DNA of 6,672 nucleotides from an archaeon (GCA_016550395.1 JABXGY010000178.1:1-6672); one strand, 5' to 3'; counted from the first letter of the stretch, positions 1 to 6,223 are shown. A program made the numbers and translations. The notes: a model not told the origin generated them from the sequence alone.

Positions 1-2
1 CG

Positions 3-224
3 GATGATCTTCGTGAGTTAATTCCTGATACCTTTGGTATTGGTGCACTCGCCATTGGCGACCTAAAACTCAAGGTGCAACTTCAAATGCTCAAAGAAGC
101 GCGGAAAAAGGCCCAAGGGATCTATGAAGACACAGCAGCATTAACCATTGCTCGAGATATTCTCCTAGAACAGCGTCATTCGACAAGCAAACCCAAACTC
201 AAAATTGAAATAGCAGCACAGTAA
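3..224 (+). CDS. C-terminal fragment of a MtdA/MtdB-like methylene-H4MPT/methylene-H4F dehydrogenase (5' truncated by window)
   Basis: An open frame enters from the left edge and ends at TAA 222-224, leaving 73 residues. The stretch TFGIGALAIGDLKLKVQL (fragment residues 10-27) resembles the C-terminal end of MtdA/MtdB, where a GALxIGxLKLK segment is followed by a final helix. Family role: NAD(P)-dependent oxidation of methylene-tetrahydromethanopterin or methylene-tetrahydrofolate to the methenyl form in cytoplasmic C1 metabolism. Here the last part (residues 28-57) is helical and contains a GIYEDTAALTIARDIL segment comparable to the EEIYKLA-type tail of MtdA. It is followed by a short Lys-rich extension. 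The nucleotide-binding core lies outside the window, so cofactor and pterin preference cannot be read. Identification rests on recall of a short motif and is moderately sure; another Rossmann-fold dehydrogenase is possible. It converges with the maf-like gene. Confidence 0.55.
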   Translation, partial: DDLRELIPDTFGIGALAIGDLKLKVQLQMLKEARKKAQGIYEDTAALTIARDILLEQRHSTSKPKLKIEIAAQ

Positions 225-274
225 GCAAGCTGCCACTTTGGTTACTCAGATAAAGCCTCCTCACTCAACTTTTC

Positions 275-308
275 GTAGGAGACCTACTGCATCTATATTT
301 TGATATAG
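275..308. repeat. Two small adjacent hairpins in a convergent spacer
   Basis: GTAGG (275-279) pairs with CCTAC (283-287) over a 3-nt loop, and CTATAT (293-298) pairs with ATATAG (303-308) over a TTTG loop. Both are perfect but short, and lie 50-85 nt after the stop of the dehydrogenase gene and before the end of the converging maf-like gene. They could help end or stabilise transcripts from either side. Short stems in AT-rich DNA also occur by chance. Confidence 0.3.
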
Positions 309-359
309 CAAATATTAGCTCTCTGGTAGTATTACCGAATCTAGTTAATCTCTGAAAGT

Positions 360-381
360 AAGATATGTAGAATATCTTTTC
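360..381. terminator. Candidate terminator hairpin between converging genes
   Basis: AAGATAT (360-366) and ATATCTT (372-378) form a perfect 7-bp stem around the loop GTAGA, followed on the + strand by more T residues. It sits 10 to 30 nt beyond the stop of the maf-like gene and at the far end of the spacer from the + strand dehydrogenase gene. Archaea often terminate simply at T runs, so the stem may be incidental; the 3' T tract is the more relevant part. Confidence 0.3.
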
Positions 382-391
382 ATTCAAATCC

Positions 392-994
392 TCAAGTCGA
401 CCAATACTGCCAAATTTTCACTCCGAATTCGTCTAGGAGCTCAATTACAAGTTCAAGCGGCAGTCCAATGACAGAGGTATAGCTACCTTCGACCCGATCG
501 ACTAAAAACCCACCTTTGCCTTGGATGGCATACCCTCCAGCTTTTCCAAAGGGTTCCTTTGTAGAAACGTATTGACGAATTGCTTCATCAGACACTTTTC
601 GAAACCTGATCCGGGTCCAGAGATGACGAACTAGCGAGTTCCTAGTAATCACATCGATAACTGCAACAGCCGAGATAATCCGATGCCAAGTATCTACAAG
701 ACTTAGCAGCATTTGGATTGCTTCGTCATGAGTCTGGGGCTTGCCTAAGATCCTGTTGTCTTCGGTTACAACAAGAGTATCACCACTAATGATAAGTCCC
801 TCGCTTACTGAATTAAGAAGGCTTTGTGCTTTTCTAAGGGCATTGCTTTGAACGATTTCGACGATTTTGGTATCAGATCCAGTTGAGATTACAGTTTCCT
901 GGATTTGGGGGAGAATAGTTTCAAACCGTAATCCTAATTGTAAGAGTAATGTTGATCGGCGTTTGGATTGAGACGCGAGAAAAATGCGTTTCAT
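392..994 (-). CDS. maf: Maf-like nucleoside triphosphate pyrophosphatase
   Basis: A full-length Maf family protein of 200 residues, the usual size. Family role: cytoplasmic pyrophosphatases that hydrolyse nucleoside triphosphates, including modified or non-canonical ones, to monophosphate and pyrophosphate. Signatures in order: LASQSKRR (6-13) gives the conserved Ser and Arg pair; E33; GDT (71-73) carries the probable catalytic Asp72; ILGKP (82-86) gives Lys85; KAGGYAIQGKGG (151-162) gives the conserved Gln158; and SYTSVIGLPLE (171-181) is the C-terminal signature. All expected acidic, basic and Gln positions are present, so it should be active. The H-V-T-type motif after the central helix is degenerate (HRIIS at 104-108). 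ATG at 992-994 places the family motif right at the N-terminus; no strong Shine-Dalgarno is seen. It lies 12 nt downstream of the lrp-like gene and is probably co-transcribed with it. Whether it prefers pyrimidine or 7-methyl-GTP substrates cannot be decided. Confidence 0.93.
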   Translation of the reverse strand: MKRIFLASQSKRRSTLLLQLGLRFETILPQIQETVISTGSDTKIVEIVQSNALRKAQSLLNSVSEGLIISGDTLVVTEDNRILGKPQTHDEAIQMLLSLVDTWHRIISAVAVIDVITRNSLVRHLWTRIRFRKVSDEAIRQYVSTKEPFGKAGGYAIQGKGGFLVDRVEGSYTSVIGLPLELVIELLDEFGVKIWQYWST

Positions 995-1006
995 TTTGGT
1001 GTATGT

Positions 1007-1489
1007 TTAACCGACACCATTGTATATGAGGTTCGTGGTTTCCTTGTAGGTAGCCATCGCACAGATGGTTTGAGCACGATCGATGAGTTTGGGTTCACGG
1101 AGCTCAGTTGAAATAATGTCTTCAAGTTCGCTGATATCCTTAGCACGAATCTTTAGCAAAAGATCCCAATCACCGGTTACAGTATGAACCTCCTGAACTG
1201 CCGGATGAGACGCGATCTTTCCGATAACTTCACGGTCTGTTTTTTGTTCCGTATCTTCAAAATAATTCCGGTTTAATGAAACAAAAACAAAAGAAACCAG
1301 GGGTTTGCTCATCTTATCTGGATCAAGAATAGCTCGAAATGAACTAATGTGGCCTGAGGCAGTCAATTTCTTAATACGGTTATGGACCGTTGTGACAGGG
1401 ATATTTGTTGCTTTAGCAATTTGGTTGGTGCGCTGCCTGCAATCACGCTCTAATTCACGAAGAATCTTTTTATCCTTGTCATCGAGCAT
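1007..1489 (-). CDS. Lrp/AsnC family transcriptional regulator
   Basis: A 160-residue Lrp/AsnC regulator when started at the ATG 1487-1489. The N-terminus MLDDKDKKILRELERDCR is the classic opening of the family, followed by a helix-turn-helix (about residues 20-45, NQIAKATNIPVTTVHNRIKKL) and a wing. The C-terminal RAM domain (about 60-150) has the typical VTGDWDLLLKI effector/oligomer strand segment near 106-116. A longer version from TTG at 1513 would add eight residues, but the ATG has an AAAGGGG ribosome site 10 nt upstream and matches the family start. Members bind DNA as dimers to octamers and often sense amino acids, commonly controlling their own promoter. Short repeats around its promoter (1513-1560) would suit autoregulation. 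It leads a probable operon with the maf-like gene. The ligand and the regulon cannot be inferred from this window. Confidence 0.93.
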   Translation of the reverse strand: MLDDKDKKILRELERDCRQRTNQIAKATNIPVTTVHNRIKKLTASGHISSFRAILDPDKMSKPLVSFVFVSLNRNYFEDTEQKTDREVIGKIASHPAVQEVHTVTGDWDLLLKIRAKDISELEDIISTELREPKLIDRAQTICAMATYKETTNLIYNGVG

Positions 1490-1499
1490 GTAGACAATT

Positions 1500-1506
1500 C
1501 CCCTTT
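1500..1506 (-). promoter_or_regulatory. Ribosome binding site that decides the lrp-like start
   Basis: On the - strand AAAGGGG lies 10 nt before the ATG at 1487-1489. It supports that start over the in-frame TTG at 1511-1513, which would lie upstream of this site. Confidence 0.5.
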
Positions 1507-1512
1507 CATGCA

Positions 1513-1560
1513 AGCCCTATTGGGACTTTATGCCTCTACTAGGGCTCTTTTTCGGGCTCT
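1513..1560. repeat. Operator-like repeats between lrp promoter and start
   Basis: AGCCCTA (1513-1519) and TAGGGCT (1540-1546) form a perfect 7-bp inverted repeat with a 20-nt spacer. The overlapping GGGCTCT (1542-1548) is repeated directly at 1554-1560, 12 nt apart, ending at the TATA-like box. A further CCTTG (1584-1588) / CAAGG (1601-1605) inverted repeat lies upstream of the box. This places repeated elements across the expected transcription start of the lrp-like gene, a position suited to autorepression. The RNA could alternatively fold into a leader hairpin. Confidence 0.4.
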
Positions 1561-1566
1561 TATAAG
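1559..1566 (-). promoter_or_regulatory. TATA-like promoter of the lrp-maf unit
   Basis: CTTATAAG is a symmetrical TATA-like element. Read on the - strand it would start transcription about 25 nt on, near 1536, giving a leader of roughly 45 nt before the lrp-like ATG. The prediction uses archaeal spacing only; no start site is known. Confidence 0.5.
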
Positions 1567-1707
1567 TACGCCGATGCAAACAACCTTGGAAAATGGTTAT
1601 CAAGGATTTCGAAAACTTGTCCGATAGGTGTTTGTCTTGAAAAGAGGGGGAGGGAGTATTTGCGGTTAGTTTATGAGGGCTGAAAGATGGTCTGGAATTG
1701 GGAGAAG

Positions 1708-1716
1708 CTTTAAATT
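1708..1716 (+). promoter_or_regulatory. TATA-like promoter of the small acidic protein gene
   Basis: CTTTAAATT matches the archaeal TATA consensus well, with a purine-rich GGAGAAG just upstream that could act as a BRE. Transcription would begin around 1736-1740, leaving a leader of about 30-35 nt before ATG 1771. Confidence 0.55.
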
Positions 1717-1770
1717 CTTGGAATCGAGAGAGCTGGTTAAGAGTAGTTCATCTGATAGGTTGGAATACTT

Positions 1771-1980
1771 ATGGCCATTAATAATGAGAATTTAGATCCC
1801 CGGTACCTTCGGGGTGTAATTGATGCATTGGAACTTGTAGCTTCATTCTTGGCTTGGAAGGCGGAGAATCCACAAAGTGATCGTAGCATCAAAGATTTTC
1901 TTCAGCAGGCACTCGAAAAACTGGAAAAGAAGACAGAACACAAGTTAGATGAGGTTCTGGGTATTGAGCTTGGTGACTAA
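1771..1980 (+). CDS. Small acidic helical protein of unknown function (69 aa)
   Basis: I do not recognise this protein. It has 69 residues with 14 acidic (D, E) and 9 basic (K, R) ones, no cysteine, no signal peptide and no membrane segment. Two helices are likely: residues about 8-31 (YLRGVIDALELVASFLAWKA, with a hydrophobic face) and about 38-63 (an amphipathic, charged helix with the heptad-like LQQALEKLEKK), separated by the turn NPQSD. This suggests a helical hairpin that could dimerise or bind a partner. Reality as a gene is supported by the good TATA-like box 55 nt upstream, a weak GGTTGG site before ATG, and a clean open frame in the gap between two opposed genes. Its TAA (1978-1980) overlaps the TAG of the converging cinA-like gene, leaving no spacer. 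It stands alone on its strand, so context gives no function. Confidence 0.75.
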   Translation: MAINNENLDPRYLRGVIDALELVASFLAWKAENPQSDRSIKDFLQQALEKLEKKTEHKLDEVLGIELGD

Positions 1981-2819
1981 GAGTCACTAGTTTTATTTTT
2001 CCCTCCCATTCTCTTCCAATGACTTCTTTTGTTATGAGCTGTAATGCTTTGTTGGAGGTCTTTAATAGCTTGTTGCATTAGGAGTTCGGCTTCAGTCTTT
2101 GTAGGTGCTGAGACCGTAATTACAACTCGTGGTGGACGACGGGTTTGATATGGAGTCGGGAGAGATTTGAGATATATACCATTTGAATTGTCCATTATTT
2201 TATCTATAAGAGGGGCTAAGGTAGACTCGTCAGGAATTGACACTTGAATGATTTCTTGGAGAACAGTTTGATCAGTGAGGGTAGCAAGATGTGGAGTCAG
2301 CACTTCAGAAAATATTGCCTTAAGTTCAGCAGGTACACCTGGGAGACAAAATACAATAGTTGAATTGATTTGGAATTTAATTGCTGGTGCTGTGCCTACA
2401 CTATTCGGTAGTGGTTCAGCACCTGGTGGTAATAGAGCCATTTTCTTGCGATGAGGAGTCATCCTACTTGTTTTTACTAGACCTTGTTCCTTTAATCGCT
2501 TATATCGCATTTTGATCATCTTGAGGGCCTGGGGATTCAGTAGGGGTTTTTTCCCAGCTGCAAGTGCTAGACCTTTAGCAGTTTGATCATCAAAGGTGGG
2601 TCCTAGACCACCACTGGTAATTAGAAGCGTCGTTTGCCGTTGCATACTACCTTTGATGGCTTGAGCTATGAGTTCCTCGTCGTCTTCAATAACCAGAATT
2701 TGATTAACACGCAAATCTCGTTCAAGAAGTTGTTGTGCTAACCATTGAGAATTGGTGTCCAAGGTATTGCCTGCAAGTATTTCATTGCCAATTATGAGTA
2801 GTTCCACTCGTCTTATCAT
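1977..2819 (-). CDS. CinA N-terminal-type (MoCF/MPTb domain) nucleotide pyrophosphatase-like protein
   Basis: A 280-residue stand-alone COG1058-type protein, the CinA domain related to the molybdopterin-binding MoaB/MogA fold. Motifs in order: GNEILAG (11-17), NSQWLAQQL (23-31), TSGGLGPTFDD (68-78, the glycine-rich phosphate loop with its acidic pair), PPGAEPLPNSVGTAPA (131-146) and CLPGVPAEL (158-166). The region from about 185 to 258 matches the second small domain of CinA. The PncC nicotinamide-nucleotide amidase domain of bacterial CinA is absent, as is usual in archaeal forms. Family members hydrolyse ADP-ribose or FAD-like pyrophosphates, so a cofactor-salvage or clean-up role in the cytoplasm is likely; despite the archaeal habit of annotating these as molybdopterin-binding, involvement in molybdopterin is unproven. 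The final 20 or so residues are Lys/Arg-rich and not conserved in my recall. Its ATG (2817-2819) overlaps the TGA of the upstream M20-like gene as ATGA, so translation is probably coupled. Confidence 0.9.
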   Translation of the reverse strand: MIRRVELLIIGNEILAGNTLDTNSQWLAQQLLERDLRVNQILVIEDDEELIAQAIKGSMQRQTTLLITSGGLGPTFDDQTAKGLALAAGKKPLLNPQALKMIKMRYKRLKEQGLVKTSRMTPHRKKMALLPPGAEPLPNSVGTAPAIKFQINSTIVFCLPGVPAELKAIFSEVLTPHLATLTDQTVLQEIIQVSIPDESTLAPLIDKIMDNSNGIYLKSLPTPYQTRRPPRVVITVSAPTKTEAELLMQQAIKDLQQSITAHNKRSHWKRMGGKNKTSDS

Positions 2820-4252
2820 GCTGAACCGCCACGACTGCCTACGTGGATTCGGCTATACTCTTTTAGGAAATGTGTGAATCCCTTTTGAAATTGGCGAATA
2901 CCCTCGACAACAACATATTCGTCGCGACCATGAGCATGGCCCCCATGTCCCAGACCACCAATGACGAAGGGCTTCTGAATAGGTGGAGTAGTATAAACAT
3001 AGAGAGGAATACTTGAAGGAAACATTGGCCATACTTCGACATTATCAACACCAGTTTCGTAATAGGATTTTAACAGAGCTTTGGCAATAGGTGTGTTGTC
3101 GCTAGATTTTGCCCATTTCATTGTGTACCCTAATTCGACTTCTAATAATTCTGCAAGATTGAGTGTTTTGAAATGATTAATAATAATTTGATGAACTTTT
3201 TCAGGGTCTTCGTTGGGCGTTAAGCGAATATCTACGTGTGCAAAGGCATCTTGCGGGAGAATGGTTTTCATTGATTCTCCGACATATCCGGTATGGATAC
3301 CAGAAATATTCACTGTGGGATTGAAGAGAAATCGGCGGAGTAGGTCTTGCATTGATTCTGCTTCGATATTCAATTGGCTTGCATCCAATTGGTGCGCAGT
3401 AATTCCTGGATCAAAGGATTCAGCAAGTTGCGAAATAAGGCGTTCGTCTTCAGGAGAGGGAGGTTGAACATCATCTAACAGCCCTGGAATCAGGGGATGA
3501 CCGTGAATATCAACTAAGGACGAAAGAGCCATAGCGAGTATATGTGCGGGATTACGAATCCAACCAACTTCAGCAGAATGTAAGTCGCGTTTTGATGGTC
3601 CATGACACCGTAAACGAAGAAATACGACTCCTTTAGTTCCTAGAAACATTCGGGCAATGCCCCGACGATCCGTAGAAAAAAAGGGATAGTAGACTGCATC
3701 CACCTTAGTAATTTCCTTTTGATGACTCTGAACAAATTTCAGTAGACTAGGACTGCCACTTTCTTCTTCGCTGTCAACAACAATCATCAAATTTACAGGC
3801 AAACTTTTGTCAGCATCTTGAATGATTTGTAATGTCAGGAGGAGTGCCATAAGAGTAGCTTTTTGTGTGTATGCTCCACGGGCGATGAGTTTGGGACCAA
3901 AACGAGATTGCTCGATTATTTCAGCAGCAAAAGGTGGAACTGACCACCAGGCCTCACCTTCTGTACTCATTACATCAATGGATGTATGTAAGAGGAGAGT
4001 CGGGGCATTTTTACCTGCGGACAAATTTGTTCCAAAAATGAGAGGATTACTAGGTGTTGGAGTAATTTCTGCATCAAAGTCCAGTTCTTTAAGTTTCGTT
4101 AAGACTCGATATATGCTTCGGTTAATACCTGCACCTGTACTACTAATACTAGGCAAACTCAGAAAGGATTGAAGCTCTTTTATCGATTGATTGAATTGGT
4201 TATCAATTTCCTCTATGATGATGGGTATATTCAAGAGTATTACACCTAACAC
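2816..4252 (-). CDS. M20-type peptidase homologue with degenerate metal site, probable pseudoenzyme
   Basis: A 478-residue protein (472 from the alternative start) with the M20/CNDP2-like dipeptidase plan: catalytic domain, inserted dimerisation domain and C-terminal catalytic part. Recognisable blocks are FLSLPSIS (30-37), LLLHTSIDVM (86-95), WWSVPPFAAEI (102-112), IARGAYTQK (123-131), VDSEEESGSPSL (159-170), KRDLHSAEVG (221-230), SSIPLYVY (413-420) and GHAHGRDEY (438-446). The acidic pair E163/E164, the dimer-domain H225 and H441 are kept. Three metal ligands are not: the HxD His is Ser91 (SID), the bridging Asp of RGxxDxKG is Thr129 and the Asp after the DAVxxxD segment is Phe191. Loss of the bridging Asp argues against a di-zinc peptidase; a binding, scaffold or altered-chemistry role is possible. 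The GTG at 4250-4252 gives the longest frame; TTG 4232-4234, with AGGTG at 4243-4247 eight nt upstream, is an attractive alternative. The gene overlaps cinA-like by ATGA. Confidence 0.85.
   Translation of the reverse strand: MLGVILLNIPIIIEEIDNQFNQSIKELQSFLSLPSISSTGAGINRSIYRVLTKLKELDFDAEITPTPSNPLIFGTNLSAGKNAPTLLLHTSIDVMSTEGEAWWSVPPFAAEIIEQSRFGPKLIARGAYTQKATLMALLLTLQIIQDADKSLPVNLMIVVDSEEESGSPSLLKFVQSHQKEITKVDAVYYPFFSTDRRGIARMFLGTKGVVFLRLRCHGPSKRDLHSAEVGWIRNPAHILAMALSSLVDIHGHPLIPGLLDDVQPPSPEDERLISQLAESFDPGITAHQLDASQLNIEAESMQDLLRRFLFNPTVNISGIHTGYVGESMKTILPQDAFAHVDIRLTPNEDPEKVHQIIINHFKTLNLAELLEVELGYTMKWAKSSDNTPIAKALLKSYYETGVDNVEVWPMFPSSIPLYVYTTPPIQKPFVIGGLGHGGHAHGRDEYVVVEGIRQFQKGFTHFLKEYSRIHVGSRGGSA
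4243..4247 (-). promoter_or_regulatory. Candidate ribosome binding site for an internal TTG start
   Basis: AGGTG on the - strand lies 8 nt before the in-frame TTG at 4232-4234 of the M20-like gene, whereas nothing comparable precedes the GTG at 4250-4252. If used, the protein starts MNIPIIIEEIDNQF and is six residues shorter. Confidence 0.4.
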
Positions 4253-4297
4253 GGTTTCTGTAGGCTATTGAAACTCAAAGCAAATCCTGTTTTCCTT

Positions 4298-4308
4298 GTA
4301 TTAAAAGC
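4298..4308 (-). promoter_or_regulatory. Possible promoter of the M20-cinA unit
   Basis: GCTTTTAATAC on the - strand is a TATA-like element in the 76-nt gap after the TrmB-like gene. Transcription from about 4277 would give leaders of about 25 nt (GTG start) or 43 nt (TTG start). Read-through from the TrmB-like gene remains possible. Confidence 0.4.
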
Positions 4309-4328
4309 CCGTCGGATAAGCCAGCCTA

Positions 4329-6218
4329 TTAACCTGACAAGCTTCGAGCATGCAACCAGCGGGTTTCCATTATTGTTCGGAGAAGTTCTACATGGTCTTC
4401 ATGACTGGAAGCAATTCCAACAACATTCGTTTTCCCTTTTGAGACATTACCAAGAATGATTTCTTCAAAATCTCGAACTACTCCCCAAAGGTCTCCTCGG
4501 GGGTCATAGCGCACTTGGAAGTTAGGATTCTTTTTTACAACTCGCTGAATACTCTGCACAACTTTGGTATTTGGACCATCAGCGACTACAATCCGAACCC
4601 GAACACCACTCGGGATCATACGTAGTAATTTAATTTTTATTCGTGTTGTCCGAGGTAAAATGAGGAAAAGATGATTCCGTGCTCTAGCTAATTGGCTTGC
4701 GACCTGAGATTGAAATTCTTTTTCTCCTACAACAAATTGATACAAATCAAAAGTGGTTGGTTCAGATTCTATTGATCGTCGCCAAAATTGATTTATGCTC
4801 TGCGTTGCTACTGTAATGTGACCTTCAGCTTCCTCAAGTAAGGATGTTAATTGTTTATCAACAGTTCTAATGTAATTTATTCGCCAATCTGAAAATGCTT
4901 TAGGAATATCATGCGTTATTTTTGCTAATTCGTTTTCACTTTGGGTAAGTATTTGTTCAAGATGAGGAGTGATTTCCTGATCTCTAAGTTTAGAGAGCAG
5001 CTGAGGTACATATGTGAGTTGAGTATCAAGTTCACGAGCTTGGCGTTTTACATTGATTATTGTTTTGTTTAGACCTGCGGCGAATTGATCTCTAAAAAGA
5101 AAGGTCAGCTCTTCTAATCGTGAGGCAGAGTCAGTGGCAACTTGTTGGTTCCGTTGAATCACTTCACTAAACGCTAAATCGAGGGCGGTTTGAACCCATT
5201 CAGCTAGTTGCTCCCTGAGCCTATCGGATTCACGATGAGCAACTTTGGATACCTTCTCAAATCGTTCTTGAGCCTTTTGTAAATGGTCCTGTATGGCTTC
5301 AGTGAGGGAGAGTTGAAAATTCGTCTTCAATGATTTGACCGCCGTCATAATGTGTTCATTTGCAAAGTTTTCGATTACACCCTTGAATGCCCCAAGCCGA
5401 TATTTCGTTTCCATCAGATCTCCTAATGATGCCTCTAAAGTGCTTATTTCCTGCTCAAAATCAGCTAGATGTCCTTCCACTATAGAAGGAGTGATATTCC
5501 ATAATTCAGCGAGGGTCTCTCGAAAGTCATCCAATTCGTGAAGGCGGAAGGTTTGTTCTCGCATATCCGAGAGAGATATGTTAACAATGTCGAAGACATC
5601 ATTTTTGAGTTTATTCAAGACGTTGACTAGGGTATCAATTGATTCGAACTCATTGAGCTGATTACGAGTCTCCATCATACGTTCATCGACTTCATCAAGG
5701 AGTTTTACCTGAAGGTCATCTGCGAAGGTTTCAAACGCTTGAATACCCTGTAAAGTCGGTATCTTACCTCGAAATTCATCGAAGGCTGTATCAATTGTTA
5801 AGTCAATGTTACCACGGATTCTTTCCATTTCGTAGGGCAGTACATCTACTTGTTTCTGTAGAGTCTCACTAATGCCTGGTATTCCATTCGATACCTGTTC
5901 AGGAAATTCTTGTCGTAATTGCCGTATGAGTGAGCGAACGCGAGTAAGCATAATCATAGTTGCTTCAATCGGTGCAACTGCCTCGTATGTTTCATCTGGA
6001 TTCCGACGGACCAACCCAGATGCTTGAAGTTCCTTGAGGTACAATTCCATTTTCTTTTCGGTTAACCCGTAATTCTTTTGAATTTCCTTCTTTGGAAAAG
6101 ATGTTTCTTCAGTAGCCAATTCAAAATAGAGGCTTACTGCGGGGGGTGATACATGAAGTAATTCTGCAAGTGAAGAAGTCTTCCGCGGTTCGAGAGGTGT
6201 TTCATTATTTGCATCCAT
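4329..6218 (-). CDS. TrmB-like winged-helix protein with a long helical spacer and C-terminal PLD-like sensor domain
   Basis: A 629-residue protein, far longer than typical TrmB regulators (about 250-360). Residues about 24-85 form a TrmB-like winged helix (AVSLYFELATEE, then the recognition helix LTEKKMELYLKELQASGLVRR). Residues about 90-485 are almost wholly helical, rich in Glu, Lys, Gln and Leu, with long amphipathic stretches (for example 300-345 and 400-470) that look like coiled coil; no membrane segment or signal peptide is visible. Residues about 488-629 resemble the PLD-like effector domain of TrmB: FDLYQFVVGEKEF, an Ala-rich helix, LFLILPRTTR, SGVRVRIVVADG, then the charged RYDPRGDLWGVVRDFEEIILG. 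The catalytic HxK motif of true phospholipase D is absent, so this is a ligand-binding or dimer domain. GAGGGAT lies just before ATG 6218, supporting the start. A DNA-binding regulator or an architectural DNA-organising protein both fit. Its target and ligand are unknown. Confidence 0.8.
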   Translation of the reverse strand: MDANNETPLEPRKTSSLAELLHVSPPAVSLYFELATEETSFPKKEIQKNYGLTEKKMELYLKELQASGLVRRNPDETYEAVAPIEATMIMLTRVRSLIRQLRQEFPEQVSNGIPGISETLQKQVDVLPYEMERIRGNIDLTIDTAFDEFRGKIPTLQGIQAFETFADDLQVKLLDEVDERMMETRNQLNEFESIDTLVNVLNKLKNDVFDIVNISLSDMREQTFRLHELDDFRETLAELWNITPSIVEGHLADFEQEISTLEASLGDLMETKYRLGAFKGVIENFANEHIMTAVKSLKTNFQLSLTEAIQDHLQKAQERFEKVSKVAHRESDRLREQLAEWVQTALDLAFSEVIQRNQQVATDSASRLEELTFLFRDQFAAGLNKTIINVKRQARELDTQLTYVPQLLSKLRDQEITPHLEQILTQSENELAKITHDIPKAFSDWRINYIRTVDKQLTSLLEEAEGHITVATQSINQFWRRSIESEPTTFDLYQFVVGEKEFQSQVASQLARARNHLFLILPRTTRIKIKLLRMIPSGVRVRIVVADGPNTKVVQSIQRVVKKNPNFQVRYDPRGDLWGVVRDFEEIILGNVSKGKTNVVGIASSHEDHVELLRTIMETRWLHARSLSG

Positions 6219-6223
6219 CGAGT

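Noticed and set aside
1487..1513. Longer lrp-like start at TTG 1513
   Set aside because: The ATG at 1489 has a ribosome site and gives the classic MLDDxDxxIL opening; the extra eight residues have no family counterpart.
1639..1656. Purine run with GGGGG and GGG
   Set aside because: Only two G tracts of three or more are present, too few for a quadruplex, and no gene start is near enough for it to be a ribosome site.
3822..4172. Open frame of 116 codons on the + strand within the M20-like gene
   Set aside because: It lies wholly antisense to a gene with clear family motifs, its translation has no recognisable features, and no promoter or ribosome site precedes it.
4261..4328. TAGGCT and AGCCTA inverted repeat across the gap between the TrmB-like and M20-like genes
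   Set aside because: Arms are 6 bp with a 56-nt spacer, which is expected by chance.
4329..6218. Idea that the long coiled-coil protein is an SMC or chemotaxis-receptor-type protein
   Set aside because: There is no Walker motif, no membrane segment and no receptor signalling hairpin signature; the ends match a TrmB layout better.
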